From Atopobiaceae bacterium (GTDB taxonomy: Bacteria > Actinomycetota > Coriobacteriia > Coriobacteriales > Atopobiaceae): a DNA stretch of 64,000 bases. The notes under the pieces are model-generated. The model saw nothing but the letters and a program-made list of their open reading frames with translations. It was not told the origin of the DNA and ran no database searches. Of this stretch, positions 47,369 to 56,167 are shown in pieces (within the stretch, counting starts at the first letter, position 1; the number at the start of each line of letters is the position of its first letter). The stretch spans positions 1,636,902 to 1,700,901 of the forward strand of contig JAKVOB010000001.1 in NCBI GenBank assembly GCA_022483015.1, in the 5' to 3' direction. Position numbers and translations under genes: made by a program.

Positions 47369-48248
47369 CGGTCTCGCTGCTGTCGTCCACGTCCTTGGTG
47401 ACGAGGCCGTTCTCCTCGGCCTTCTGGGCCTCTTCGATCTGCCTGCCCATGTTGCGATAGGCTTCGCAGACCTCATCGGTCGGCCCGACCATGCGCTGAT
47501 GGCCCTTCTCGATCCAGCAGACGCGGTCGCACATCCGCTCGACGAGGTCGATGCTGTGGCTCACCAGCAGGACGGTCACGTTATTGGAGTCGACGAGCTC
47601 CTTGATGCGTCGCTCGCACTTCTGCTGGAAGATGAAGTCGCCCACCGACAGAGCCTCGTCCACGATCAAGATGTCGGGCTCGGTCACCGTGGCGATGGCA
47701 AAGGCGATTCGTGCGACCATGCCGCTCGAATAGTTCTTGAGCGGCATCTCCATGAACTCCCCGAGCTCGGCGAACTCGACAATCTGGTCGAAGCGCGAAT
47801 CGATGAAGTCCTTCGAATAGCCGAGGAGCGCCCCGTTCAGATAGATGTTCTCGGTCGCAGTGAGCTCCATGTCGAAACCGGCACCGAGCTCGATCAGCGG
47901 CGCGATGGAACCCACGACCGTGCAGGTTCCCTTCGATGCCTCCAGGACACCGGCAATGATCTTGAGCATGGTCGACTTGCCGCTGCCGTTGGTCCCGACG
48001 AGTCCGAAGGCCTCTCCCCTGTGCACCTTGAAGTCGATGTGCTCGAGGGCCTTGAACTCCTTGAAGAGCAGGTCATGCTTGGCGATGTGGACGAAGTACT
48101 CCTTCAGGGAGTTCAACTGCTCGGAGGCGATGTTGAACACCATCGTGACGTCATCGACGTCGATGACGACCGGCGAGTCCTCCGAGGGAAGCGAAGGCCG
48201 CATGAGGTTGCGTCCCGAACCCGCCGCACTGTCCTGTGAGATGTACAA
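47361..48248 (-). CDS. Polysaccharide ABC exporter, ATP-binding protein (Wzt/TagH-like)
   Basis: 295 residues. Walker A GTNGSGKST at 85-93, signature YSSGMVARIAFA, Walker B ILIVDEALSVGD and H-loop SHSIDL. The APLIELGAGFDMELTATENIYLNG segment marks the polysaccharide/teichoic acid exporter subfamily. The C-terminus ends soon after the nucleotide-binding domain, so there is no glycan-binding domain of the Wzt type. The start is TTG at 48248, chosen because GGGGGG lies 4 nt upstream; an ATG 15 codons later lacks a site. It follows the permease gene by 15 nt. Confidence 0.9.
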   Translation of the reverse strand: MYISQDSAAGSGRNLMRPSLPSEDSPVVIDVDDVTMVFNIASEQLNSLKEYFVHIAKHDLLFKEFKALEHIDFKVHRGEAFGLVGTNGSGKSTMLKIIAGVLEASKGTCTVVGSIAPLIELGAGFDMELTATENIYLNGALLGYSKDFIDSRFDQIVEFAELGEFMEMPLKNYSSGMVARIAFAIATVTEPDILIVDEALSVGDFIFQQKCERRIKELVDSNNVTVLLVSHSIDLVERMCDRVCWIEKGHQRMVGPTDEVCEAYRNMGRQIEEAQKAEENGLVTKDVDDSSETDE

Positions 48249-48263
48249 GCTGCCCCCCTCGGG

Positions 48264-49436
48264 CTAGATGTAGAGGATGAAACGGTGCTCGTTCTTGCGG
48301 AAGATGAGGTACCCGATGAGAAGGGCGCCGACCGCACAGCCCGCACAGATGAGGTTCGCATGCAGGGATGGCCAGACGCCGTTCAAAAGGATGTCACGGA
48401 AATAGGTGACGTAGTGGTACATGGGGTTGAACATCTCGAACCTCTGCATGAAGTCGGGGAGGATCGAGATGGTGTAGAAGAGCGGCGTGAGATAGGTCCA
48501 TGCCGTGACCACGACGCCCCACAGGTGCATGACGTCGCGGAAGAAGACCGAGAGGGCCGAAAGCGCAAGCGAGAGGCCGGCACAGAAGACCATGAGATAG
48601 AGGAGGGCCAGGGGGAACAGCACGATGGTGGCCGTCGGCGCGATCTGGAACCACAGCATGACGATGATGACGGCGATCATGGAGAAGGCAAAGTTCACAC
48701 AGGCGAACAGGACCTTCTCGATCGGGAAGACGTAACGGTTGATCTTGACCTTCTTGAGCAGCGATGCCGCATTGATGATCGAGCTCATGCCCTGGTTGGT
48801 CGAGTCGGTCATGACCTGGAAGACGGTGTTGCCGATGATGAGGTAGAGCGGGAAGCACTTGACCGTGTCAGAGCCGACCTTCATGAAGCTCGAGAAGACC
48901 AGTGCCATGACGCACATCATGAGCAGTGGGTTGAGGACGCTCCACAGGACGCCGAGCACGCTCCTGCGATACTTGAGCTTGAAGTCCTTGCCGACGAGCT
49001 GCCTGAGAATGAAGCCATCCCGCTTCGCTGGGGTGTTCCACGCCCGCTTGGCCCATCCGTCAGCCACCGTGAGCGTGCCACGCACGGTCTGGTTGGCCTC
49101 CGAACCGACCTTCTCCCCCGGTTCTACCACCTCGCAGGAGAGCTCGTAGGAGCCCGCGCGAGGAGGAAGGAACGTGAAGCAGTTCTCAATGGTGGGATGG
49201 TTCGAGAGGAACATGTTCGACGCGAAGTCACCAAGCGTCGACCAGGTGAAGTTATAGGACGCGCCCTCTGGCACCTCAGGAAGGTCGACGCTCATGGTGA
49301 CGGGTTGGCCTACCGTCGCACCGCCCCTGCGCTCGACCCTTATGGACGCCCGGGAAGGGTCGGCCTCGTCGCCTTCGTCTCCCGCGACGGCCGCAACCGC
49401 TGCTGGGCCCTTCGCGCTCTGAGTCATTGAATCCAA
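48264..49436 (-). CDS. Polysaccharide ABC exporter permease with N-terminal beta-sandwich-like domain
   Basis: 390 residues, well above the ~260-280 usual for Wzm/TagG permeases. Residues about 160-385 are the ABC-2 membrane domain with six hydrophobic segments and signatures such as LKYRRSVLGVLWSVLNPLL and FFRDVMHLWGVVVTAW. Residues about 30-124 are an extra soluble domain that looks like an Ig/PKD-type beta sandwich (SIRVERRGGATVGQPVTMSV, YNFTWSTLGDFAS, PPRAGSYELSCEVV). Because ABC-2 permeases start in the cytoplasm, this domain should face the ATPase side. TTG at 49436 with AGGAGG 4 nt upstream is preferred; an ATG three codons later is 13 nt away. Confidence 0.85.
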   Translation of the reverse strand: MDSMTQSAKGPAAVAAVAGDEGDEADPSRASIRVERRGGATVGQPVTMSVDLPEVPEGASYNFTWSTLGDFASNMFLSNHPTIENCFTFLPPRAGSYELSCEVVEPGEKVGSEANQTVRGTLTVADGWAKRAWNTPAKRDGFILRQLVGKDFKLKYRRSVLGVLWSVLNPLLMMCVMALVFSSFMKVGSDTVKCFPLYLIIGNTVFQVMTDSTNQGMSSIINAASLLKKVKINRYVFPIEKVLFACVNFAFSMIAVIIVMLWFQIAPTATIVLFPLALLYLMVFCAGLSLALSALSVFFRDVMHLWGVVVTAWTYLTPLFYTISILPDFMQRFEMFNPMYHYVTYFRDILLNGVWPSLHANLICAGCAVGALLIGYLIFRKNEHRFILYI

Positions 49437-49453
49437 GGTACCTCCTGCTGCGT

Positions 49454-49469
49454 CCTGCCACCTGGCAGG
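49454..49469. repeat. Palindrome in the exporter operon leader
   Basis: CCTGCCA (49454-49460) and TGGCAGG (49463-49469) are perfect complements separated by CC, 18 nt upstream of the exporter permease start and close to its ribosome-binding site. It could be an operator or a hairpin limiting translation. Confidence 0.35.
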
Positions 49470-49591
49470 TCTCCACGTTCAACCTCACAGATGCTACCAC
49501 AGCCTACGTGGTGCCATAGAAAACCCAGAGCGAGCCAGGCCCGCGGGACCGTTGGCTAGCACCTCGACGAAAGTTCCGGGAAAAACGTCCC

Positions 49592-49619
49592 TTGCATGTG
49601 AGCCCATCTCGTCTATACT
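49592..49619 (+). promoter_or_regulatory. Promoter of tRNA-Asn
   Basis: TTGCAT (49592-49597), a 16-nt spacer and TATACT (49614-49619) form a good housekeeping promoter, ending 26 nt upstream of the mature tRNA. Confidence 0.7.
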
Positions 49620-49645
49620 TCTGTCTCGTGCCTAGCGCACCGAAT

Positions 49646-49720
49646 TCCTCGGTAGCTCAATGGTAGAGCACGCGGCTGTTAACCGCGTTGTTGTAGGTTC
49701 GAGCCCTACCCGAGGAGCCA
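49646..49720 (+). tRNA. tRNA-Asn (anticodon GTT)
   Basis: A full cloverleaf can be folded: acceptor TCCTCGG with CCGAGGA, D arm GCTC..GAGC, anticodon stem CGCGG with CCGCG around CTGTTAA (anticodon GTT), and T arm GTAGG-TTCGAGC-CCTAC. The discriminator is G and the 3' CCA is encoded (49718-49720). It is a single-gene unit with its own promoter and terminator, convergent with rpoD. Confidence 0.96.
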
Positions 49721-49728
49721 GAAGCAGC

Positions 49729-49764
49729 AGCCCCGTCGACCAAGGTCGGCGGGGCTTTCTCTTT
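49729..49764 (+). terminator. Rho-independent terminator after tRNA-Asn
   Basis: AGCCCCGTCGACC (49729-49741) pairs with GGTCGGCGGGGCT (49744-49756), with one G-U pair, and is followed by TTCTCTTT. This is the clearest intrinsic terminator in the window. Confidence 0.85.
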
Positions 49765-49820
49765 GCCCCTTCCCTATGGCCTTGCCCTTAGCATCCCTGC
49801 CGACATGCCTTGATGAGGAG

Positions 49821-49898
49821 GACGCCCCCTCACCCTGCGAATCCATCCGCAGCGCCGAACTTCGGCGCGAGGACGCGAGCAGGGGGTGAGGGGGCGTC
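49821..49898. repeat. Large compound inverted repeat downstream of rpoD
   Basis: GACGCCCCCTCACC (49821-49834) pairs with GGTGAGGGGGCGTC (49885-49898), and the stem extends by CTGC/GCAG past a 2-nt bulge. Nested inside, GCGCCGAA (49852-49859) and TTCGGCGC (49861-49868) form a second perfect stem. It lies 28 nt past the rpoD stop, between rpoD and the convergent tRNA. A bidirectional terminator is the simplest role; there is no T-run. Confidence 0.65.
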
Positions 49899-49926
49899 TG
49901 AGGCCCGTCATAAAGGTTTCGGGCTC

Positions 49927-51279
49927 TTACTCCTCCATGTAGTCCTTCAGCTTGCCGCTCCTGCTGGGGTGCCGGAGCTTGGCCAGGGTCTTGCTCTCAA
50001 TCTGGCGGATTCGCTCGCGTGTGACGCCGAACTCCCTGCCGACCTCCTCGAGGGTGCGAGGATGCCCGTCCTCGAGGCCGAACCTGAGCTTGATGACCTT
50101 GCGCTCACGGTCGGCAAGGCCGTCGAGCACGGTATCGAGCTGCTCGCGGAGCATGGAGTCGGATGCAGCCTCCGGAGGGGCCACGGCCTGGGAGTCCTCG
50201 ATGAAGTCACCGAGCTGTGAGTCTTCCTCCTCGCCGATGGGCGTCTCGAGCGAGACCGGCTCCTGGCTGATCTTCTGGATCTCGCGGACGCGTTCCGCGG
50301 GAATCCCCATCTCCTCACCGATCTCCTCGGGAGTCGGGTCACGGCCGAGGTCCTGGAGCAGTTGCCTCTGGACACGTACGAGCTTGTTGATGGTCTCCAC
50401 CATGTGGACCGGGATACGGATGGTGCGGGCCTGGTCGGCGATGGCACGCGTGATGGCCTGACGGATCCACCAGGTGGCATACGTGGAGAACTTGAAGCCC
50501 TTGGTGTAATCGAACTTCTCGACAGCACGGATCAGGCCAAGGTTCCCCTCCTGGATGAGGTCGAGGAAGAGCATCCCACGTCCCACGTAGCGCTTGGCGA
50601 TGGAGACGACCAGACGCAGGTTCGCACTGATGAGGGCCTGCTTCGCGTCAAGACCGACCTGTTCGATTCGCGTCAGGCGACGAAGCTCGGCACGGGTGAG
50701 CTCCAACTCGCCGGCATCAGCCGCCTCGAGCTTCTCGGAGGCATCGGTGCCAGCCTGGATCTTCATGGCAAGGTGCACCTCTTCCGAGGCGGTCAGCAAG
50801 TCGACCTTCCCGATCTCCTTGAGGTACATCCTGACGGGGTCGCCCGTGAGCATGACCGTCACGTTTTCGGTGCGACGACGTGACTTTGCACGCCCCTTCG
50901 CCTTCGGCTTGCTTGCGGCAGCAGCCTCGCGGGTCGCCGCCTTCGTCTCGGCGACGTCGGCATCGACCGGCTCTCCGTCGGCATCCTCGCTGCCCGCGCC
51001 GGAGCTCTCGCCGTCCGCCGGGGCGTCATCGTCGTCATCACCGCCGAGGGAGTCGGGATCTGCGGCATCGTCACTGGAGATGTCGAGGCCCTTCTCGCGG
51101 ATCGCGTCATAGAGGTCAGAGAGCTCGTCCCCGTCGACATCGATGTCGCGGATCGCGACCTGGATGTCATCCTCGCTCACGGTCCCGTCGCCGGCGCCCG
51201 CCTTGGCCACGAGGGACTCGACGGCCTTCGTAAGCTCTCCGGAGAGTTTGGTGTCGGTGTTCGTCTTCTTGGCTGTCAC
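49927..51279 (-). CDS. rpoD: Primary sigma factor RpoD/SigA
   Basis: Housekeeping sigma-70 factor of 450 residues. An acidic, low-complexity N-terminal region (about 60-130) is followed by region 1.2 ([16 protein letters not shown]), region 2 ([32 protein letters not shown] in overlapping pieces) with -10 recognition, region 3, and region 4.2 ([26 protein letters not shown]) for the -35. The start is GTG at 51279 with AAAGGA about 5 nt upstream; an in-frame ATG nine codons earlier overlaps that site. It ends the long operon and follows dnaG, the classical order. Confidence 0.97.
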   Translation of the reverse strand: MTAKKTNTDTKLSGELTKAVESLVAKAGAGDGTVSEDDIQVAIRDIDVDGDELSDLYDAIREKGLDISSDDAADPDSLGGDDDDDAPADGESSGAGSEDADGEPVDADVAETKAATREAAAASKPKAKGRAKSRRRTENVTVMLTGDPVRMYLKEIGKVDLLTASEEVHLAMKIQAGTDASEKLEAADAGELELTRAELRRLTRIEQVGLDAKQALISANLRLVVSIAKRYVGRGMLFLDLIQEGNLGLIRAVEKFDYTKGFKFSTYATWWIRQAITRAIADQARTIRIPVHMVETINKLVRVQRQLLQDLGRDPTPEEIGEEMGIPAERVREIQKISQEPVSLETPIGEEEDSQLGDFIEDSQAVAPPEAASDSMLREQLDTVLDGLADRERKVIKLRFGLEDGHPRTLEEVGREFGVTRERIRQIESKTLAKLRHPSRSGKLKDYMEE

Positions 51280-51327
51280 GTGTATCCTTTCGACGATAGC
51301 CCTCATATGCTACCCGTTTTTTGCGTT

Positions 51328-53163
51328 CTAAGCCATAGCAGATATCTTCGCGGCCAGGGCCTTGGCCCTCCTTTGGAGGTCCGTCGCCTGCCTGAAGAGG
51401 TCGTCCATCTCTTCCTTCTCGACATGCCCCTCGAGACGGGCCTTGATCGCACGTACCCGTCTCCTGCATGAGTACAGCTCGACGTTGTCGATGGCGAACG
51501 TCATCTTGTCCGCATCGGAGAGCTCGTCCCGCACGACGAGCCGACCCGTCGACAGGATCCTCGGAGCGAGTTCGCACGCCTCGGTCGCCGCCCTCACGAC
51601 ATCCGTAGGGCTCGTTCCGTCCGGGGTCGCGAGCATGGCCCAGGCGATCGCCCTGTCACGGTCATCGACCCACGAGAGGGCCGCTATCCTCTCGGCATCG
51701 GAACGTGCGACGTCGGGCGTCGCAGCCATGAGCGTGAGCAGCTCACGCTCCGCACGGAGCTGGCTGCGGTCGTCCGGCGAGAGCGTGCCCAGCACCTCCG
51801 CCGCCGTGGGACCCGAAGGTTCCCGTAGGTCGCTCTCGTCGCCTTCCGCCGACGACTCCCGCACCTCGTCGGCCTGCGTCGCCACCGGGGAGTCCCTGAT
51901 CCTTCGCTTGGTCTCGTCGACGGTGACCCCGAGCCGGTCCGCCACCTGCGTCGCATAGGAGTCGAGCAGCACGGAGTGCTTCAAGGGCGCGAGGAGCGAG
52001 GCCATGTCGCCCAAGGCCGCGACACGCTGGCCTGGGCTCGAGAGGTCCACCGACGAGAGGCGCTTGTCGAGGACGAAATCGACGAGGGGGACGGCTCCCC
52101 CGAGCTGATCGGTCAAAGCCGTGGCACCACGCGCCGCAACGAACTCGGCAGGGTCAAGGTCGTCCGGGAGGACGACGCAGAGGAGTCGCGCCTTCGTGCG
52201 GTCGAGGTACTGGATGGCATGCTCGGCCGCACGCTGTCCCGCAGCGTCGCCATCGAACATGCAGATGATGGTCGACGAGAACCTCGTGAGCAGCTTGACG
52301 TGGTCCTCCGTGAGGGCCGTGCCCAACGTGGCGACCACATTCGTGAAGCCAGCCTCATGGAGCGAGATGACGTCGGTGTAGCCTTCGACGACGATGGCCT
52401 CGTCCTTGGCTGCGATGCTCTCCTTCGCGCGGTCGAAGGCGAAGAGGTTCTTGGACTTATGGAATGTGCTGGTCTCCCGAGTGTTGAGATACTTCGGCTT
52501 TCCGTCGCCGATGACGCGTCCCCCGAACCCGATGCAACGCCCCTGCTCGTCATGGATGGGGAACATCGCCCGGTCATAGAAGCGGTCACGCAGTACCCCG
52601 CCTCGATCGACGGCAAGGTCGGCGGCCAGTATCTCGTCTCGACCGAACCCCTTCTGCGAGAGGTGTCCCACGAGGGCCCCGTTGCCAGGCGCGAACCCAA
52701 GATCCCATCGCCCGCAGACCGCTGAGCCGAAGCCACGCCCCGCCAGGTAGGAACGAGCCGCAGCGGCTCCCTCACCCTTCCCACGCATGAGCTGCAACGA
52801 GAAGAACCGCTCGGCCTCGACGAGCGCTTCGACCAGCCTGTTACGCTTCGGACCCCTAGGACCCGCAGCACGTTCCTCGGCGAGCTCGATGCCTGCACGG
52901 TCGGCAAGGTAGCGAATCGAGTCCGGGAAGTCGAGGTTCTCGCGCTTCATGACGTACGCGAACACATCGCCACCTGCACCACAGCCAAAGCACTTCCAGA
53001 GGCCGTTGGTGGGGTTGACGTGGAACGACGGGCTCTTCTCGTGATGGAAGGGGCAGCAGCCCCAGAACTCGCTGCCCCGTTGGCGCAGCACGACCGTCTC
53101 GCCGACGAGCGCAACGATATCGGTGGCTTGCCTGACCCGCTCCTTGTCCTCTTCAGAGATCAT
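51328..53163 (-). CDS. dnaG: DNA primase
   Basis: Makes RNA primers for replication. 611 residues: CHC2 zinc-binding domain (CCPFHHEKSPSFHVNP, then KCFGCGAGGD), TOPRIM catalytic core with VVEGYTDVISLHEAGF and MFDGDAAGQRAAEHA, and a C-terminal helicase-binding domain. The ATG overlaps the ribF stop by four bases (ATGA). It lies 48 nt before rpoD. Confidence 0.96.
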   Translation of the reverse strand: MISEEDKERVRQATDIVALVGETVVLRQRGSEFWGCCPFHHEKSPSFHVNPTNGLWKCFGCGAGGDVFAYVMKRENLDFPDSIRYLADRAGIELAEERAAGPRGPKRNRLVEALVEAERFFSLQLMRGKGEGAAAARSYLAGRGFGSAVCGRWDLGFAPGNGALVGHLSQKGFGRDEILAADLAVDRGGVLRDRFYDRAMFPIHDEQGRCIGFGGRVIGDGKPKYLNTRETSTFHKSKNLFAFDRAKESIAAKDEAIVVEGYTDVISLHEAGFTNVVATLGTALTEDHVKLLTRFSSTIICMFDGDAAGQRAAEHAIQYLDRTKARLLCVVLPDDLDPAEFVAARGATALTDQLGGAVPLVDFVLDKRLSSVDLSSPGQRVAALGDMASLLAPLKHSVLLDSYATQVADRLGVTVDETKRRIRDSPVATQADEVRESSAEGDESDLREPSGPTAAEVLGTLSPDDRSQLRAERELLTLMAATPDVARSDAERIAALSWVDDRDRAIAWAMLATPDGTSPTDVVRAATEACELAPRILSTGRLVVRDELSDADKMTFAIDNVELYSCRRRVRAIKARLEGHVEKEEMDDLFRQATDLQRRAKALAAKISAMA

Positions 53164-54200
53164 GCGCGCACCCCCACGACGGAACCACCCAGGTTGTCAT
53201 GTACCCAGTCGATGTTGCCTCGCACCACGTGCGCGAGCTCCGAGAGGGACGTGAAGCGCCTCGATGCGCGAAGCCAGTCAGCGAAGACGACCTCGACCTC
53301 CGCTCCATAGAGGTTGCCCTCGAAGCCCAGCAGGTTCGCCTCGAGGAACGACGTACGAGGTCCCGAGAACGAGGGGGGCGCGCCCACGTTGATGGCCGCC
53401 GGCCATGCCTCGGACCCGCTCCGGACGAAGCCCGCATACACGCCGTCGGCCGGCAGACAGGCCTCGAGGTCGCTCGTCACGTTGGCGGTGGGAAAGCCGA
53501 ACGTATGGCCCTCCCCACGTCCATGAAGCACCTGACCACGAACGAAGTGATGCCGCCCCATGAGCCGTGCGGCCTCTGCCACCCGCCCCTCGCCGAGCAG
53601 TCCCCGGATCCTCGTGGCCGTTACGGGCACACCGCCATCGACGACGAGGTCATGTCCGGTGACGTCGAACCCGCGTGCCCTCCCGATGGCCGCAAGGGCC
53701 GAGACGGTACCCTCCCCGCCCGCGCCGAGGCAGAAGTCACTCCCGACATGGACCGAGACCGGAGCGAGGAGAGGGATGAGGATGTCATCGATGAAGTCCG
53801 ACGCCCGCATAGAGGCCATGGCGGCGTCGAATGCAAGCGAGCAAGAGGCCAGTGCCCCTATGGTCGAGAGCGCACGCAGCCGATCCTCATGGCAGAGGAG
53901 CTCCTCCCCATGGCGCTCGGGAGCCAGCACGCGAGCCGGATCCGGATCGAAGGTGACCACGACAAACGGACAACCACGCTCCTCCGCGTCCGCACGGGCG
54001 GAGCGCAGAAGCTCGCGATGGCCCATATGGACGCCATCGAAGGCACCGATGGCGACGACACTCGGCGTCCCCAGCACGGGGATGCCCCGGAGCAGGGCCT
54101 CCCGAAGCGAGAACGAGACAGGAGGGAGGTCGACGCCCGCGAGTACCGACTCAGAGACGAGACGGGCAGCGTCAGGGGCTTCCATGGGCATGCTCGTCAC
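53160..54200 (-). CDS. ribF: Riboflavin kinase/FAD synthetase
   Basis: Converts riboflavin to FMN and FAD. 346 residues: adenylyltransferase domain with VAIGAFDGVHMGHRELL (nucleotidyl-transfer HxGH-type motif) and the RIRGLLGEGRVAEAARLMGR segment, then the kinase domain with HTFGFPTANV and GVYAGFV. The first ~40 residues are a non-conserved extension. A GTG at 54200 overlaps the truB stop as GTGA; an in-frame ATG three codons later sits 10 nt from a GGGGGAG and is equally possible. No FMN riboswitch was seen, as the gene is inside an operon. Confidence 0.93.
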   Translation of the reverse strand: MTSMPMEAPDAARLVSESVLAGVDLPPVSFSLREALLRGIPVLGTPSVVAIGAFDGVHMGHRELLRSARADAEERGCPFVVVTFDPDPARVLAPERHGEELLCHEDRLRALSTIGALASCSLAFDAAMASMRASDFIDDILIPLLAPVSVHVGSDFCLGAGGEGTVSALAAIGRARGFDVTGHDLVVDGGVPVTATRIRGLLGEGRVAEAARLMGRHHFVRGQVLHGRGEGHTFGFPTANVTSDLEACLPADGVYAGFVRSGSEAWPAAINVGAPPSFSGPRTSFLEANLLGFEGNLYGAEVEVVFADWLRASRRFTSLSELAHVVRGNIDWVHDNLGGSVVGVRA

Positions 54201-55132
54201 ACTCCCCCGCCGACGCCGATGATGCCATCGGGGAAGGTCGCCTTCGAAACGAGACGAGGGCCGTCCTTATACCAGACGCCGTAGAGGAGCCCGCCACACA
54301 CGAGGGAGCACATCCCCCCATCTCCGAGCTCCATGGGTGCGTCCAGAGGGCGGCCGCAGCGCACGTCCGCGAGGCCGGCCTCGTCGAGGGCATGCGTCGG
54401 ATACCCGAGGGCCCAGGTGGGGTCGAGGGCGACCTCTGCCACACGGGCCGGTCCGAGCTGACCAAGAAGGTCCAACGTCGTGCACCTACCAAGGTCGCAG
54501 GGACCGGACGAGGTCCTTCTGAGAGAGACGACATGGGCGGCGGTGCCACATGTACGGCCGAGGTCGCGTGCGATGGACCGAATGTAGCAGCCCTTCGAGA
54601 CGGTGAAGGCGCAGTCCCAGAACAGGTCCCCGTCCTGATGGCCGATACCCTGCAATGACGCCGAGAGGATCGAGACCGAACGGGAGTCGAGCTCGAACAC
54701 CTCCCCAGCGCGCGCCCGGTCATAGGCACGCCGCCCGCCGACCGAGATGGCAGAGTACGAAGGCGGCACCTGGTCATAGGTACCGACCATGCCCGCCAGG
54801 GCATCGATCGCATCTGCCTCCCCAGAGAGACGAGACGGTACGTCGCTCCTCCGGACCACCTCGCCCTCGGCATCGTCAGTAGACGTCTCTGCGCCGAAGA
54901 GGATGCGCGTCTCGTATGACTTGCGCTCCTGGGTGAGGAGCCCCATGATTCGTGTGGCCTGCCCGACGCCGACGACCAGGACGCCAGAGGCCTCGGGGTC
55001 GAGCGTGCCCGCATGGCCCACGCGCTGCTCGCCGAGAGCACGCCTCACGCGGCCGACCACGTCATGCGAGGTCATGCCACAGGGTTTATCAATCGCGAGC
55101 AGTGCGTTGATGCCGCTCGTGCCTCTTCTCAC
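54197..55132 (-). CDS. truB: tRNA pseudouridine-55 synthase TruB
   Basis: Makes the universal pseudouridine 55 in the T loop. 311 residues with the catalytic Asp45 in GHAGTLDPEASGVL, the N-terminal LLAIDKPCGMTSHDVV and the later RSIARDLG. GTG at 55132 overlaps the nrnA stop by four bases. Its place in the infB-rbfA-truB-ribF block is conserved in bacteria. Confidence 0.96.
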   Translation of the reverse strand: MRRGTSGINALLAIDKPCGMTSHDVVGRVRRALGEQRVGHAGTLDPEASGVLVVGVGQATRIMGLLTQERKSYETRILFGAETSTDDAEGEVVRRSDVPSRLSGEADAIDALAGMVGTYDQVPPSYSAISVGGRRAYDRARAGEVFELDSRSVSILSASLQGIGHQDGDLFWDCAFTVSKGCYIRSIARDLGRTCGTAAHVVSLRRTSSGPCDLGRCTTLDLLGQLGPARVAEVALDPTWALGYPTHALDEAGLADVRCGRPLDAPMELGDGGMCSLVCGGLLYGVWYKDGPRLVSKATFPDGIIGVGGGV

Positions 55133-56157
55133 TCGGATTCCCCCGAGTCATCGAAGAGGGACTGCAGCTTGGGCAGGACGCATGAGAGGACGTCGTCTAT
55201 GTCGCCATCGGCCGTGAAGCCAGCGGCAGCCACATGGCCGCCACCACCAAGCTCACGGGCGACCGCGGACACGTCGAAACTCCCCTTGGACCGGAGGTTC
55301 CCGCGAACGTGCCCATCGCCGGTCTCCTTCAGGAAGAGGGCGACCTTGCTGCCCTCGACGCTCCGCACGATGTCGATGAGCCCGTCGCACTCCTCGGCCA
55401 GGGCCCCCGTGCGCTCGAGGTCAGCCTGGGTGGCATAGCTATAGGCGATGAGTCCGTGGTCGAATGTGAGGATGCGGCCCATGACGACTGACTGGAGGTG
55501 CAGGTACGCCAGTCTGAAGCTCTGGTAGACGTTGAGCGAGATGCGGGAGGGCGAGGCCCCGGCATCCACGAGCATCGACGCGATCTCGAAGGCCTCCGCA
55601 TCGGCGTTCTGATACTGGAACCGACCCGTGTCGGTGATGATTGCCGTGAGAAGGCAGTCAGCCAGCCCGCTTGAGATGTCGATGCCAAGGTGCAACGCGA
55701 GCTCAGCTATCACGACCCCCGTGGCAGCGGCATCAGGACGCCTGATGGCGACATCACCGAACGCCTCGTCACACGGGTGGTGGTCGACGAGGGCGCGCCT
55801 CCGCGCGCGGGCACAGACGGCTGCGCCGTTGTTCATGCGGGATGGTATGGGAAGGTCGACGCAGATGAAGAGGTCCGGCGTCGCGCCATAGGTGCTCGCC
55901 CTCACGAGCTGGTCCGCCCCAGGAAGGAAGCTGTACAGGCGAGGCACGTCGTCATCATCAGCGAGGAGGCCGACCACGAGCTTGCCTGGCCAACGCTCCC
56001 TGATGAGCATGACCAAGGCGAGCTCGGAGCCGAGGGCATCGCCGTCGGGGTTGGTATGCGCACAGATGGCGATGCTGTCTGCCTCGTCGATGAGGTCGGA
56101 GAGCTCGTTGAAGCGTGCCGCCTGCCATGCATAGAGCTTGTCATCGCTCGTGTTCAT
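55129..56157 (-). CDS. nrnA: DHH-family nanoRNase/oligoribonuclease NrnA
   Basis: Bifunctional oligoribonuclease and pAp phosphatase of the DHH/DHHA1 superfamily, 342 residues. Metal-binding motifs: AHTNPDGDALGSELAL, ICVDLP, LVDHHPCD and ITDTGRF; the DHHA1 end has RELGGGGHVAAAGF. It would degrade the short RNAs left by PNPase and RNase J. The ATG at 56157 was chosen because MNTSDDKLYAWQAARF precedes the conserved core; the long upstream open frame overlaps rbfA and infB out of phase. Confidence 0.93.
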   Translation of the reverse strand: MNTSDDKLYAWQAARFNELSDLIDEADSIAICAHTNPDGDALGSELALVMLIRERWPGKLVVGLLADDDDVPRLYSFLPGADQLVRASTYGATPDLFICVDLPIPSRMNNGAAVCARARRRALVDHHPCDEAFGDVAIRRPDAAATGVVIAELALHLGIDISSGLADCLLTAIITDTGRFQYQNADAEAFEIASMLVDAGASPSRISLNVYQSFRLAYLHLQSVVMGRILTFDHGLIAYSYATQADLERTGALAEECDGLIDIVRSVEGSKVALFLKETGDGHVRGNLRSKGSFDVSAVARELGGGGHVAAAGFTADGDIDDVLSCVLPKLQSLFDDSGESE

Positions 56158-56167
56158 GATGTACCTG

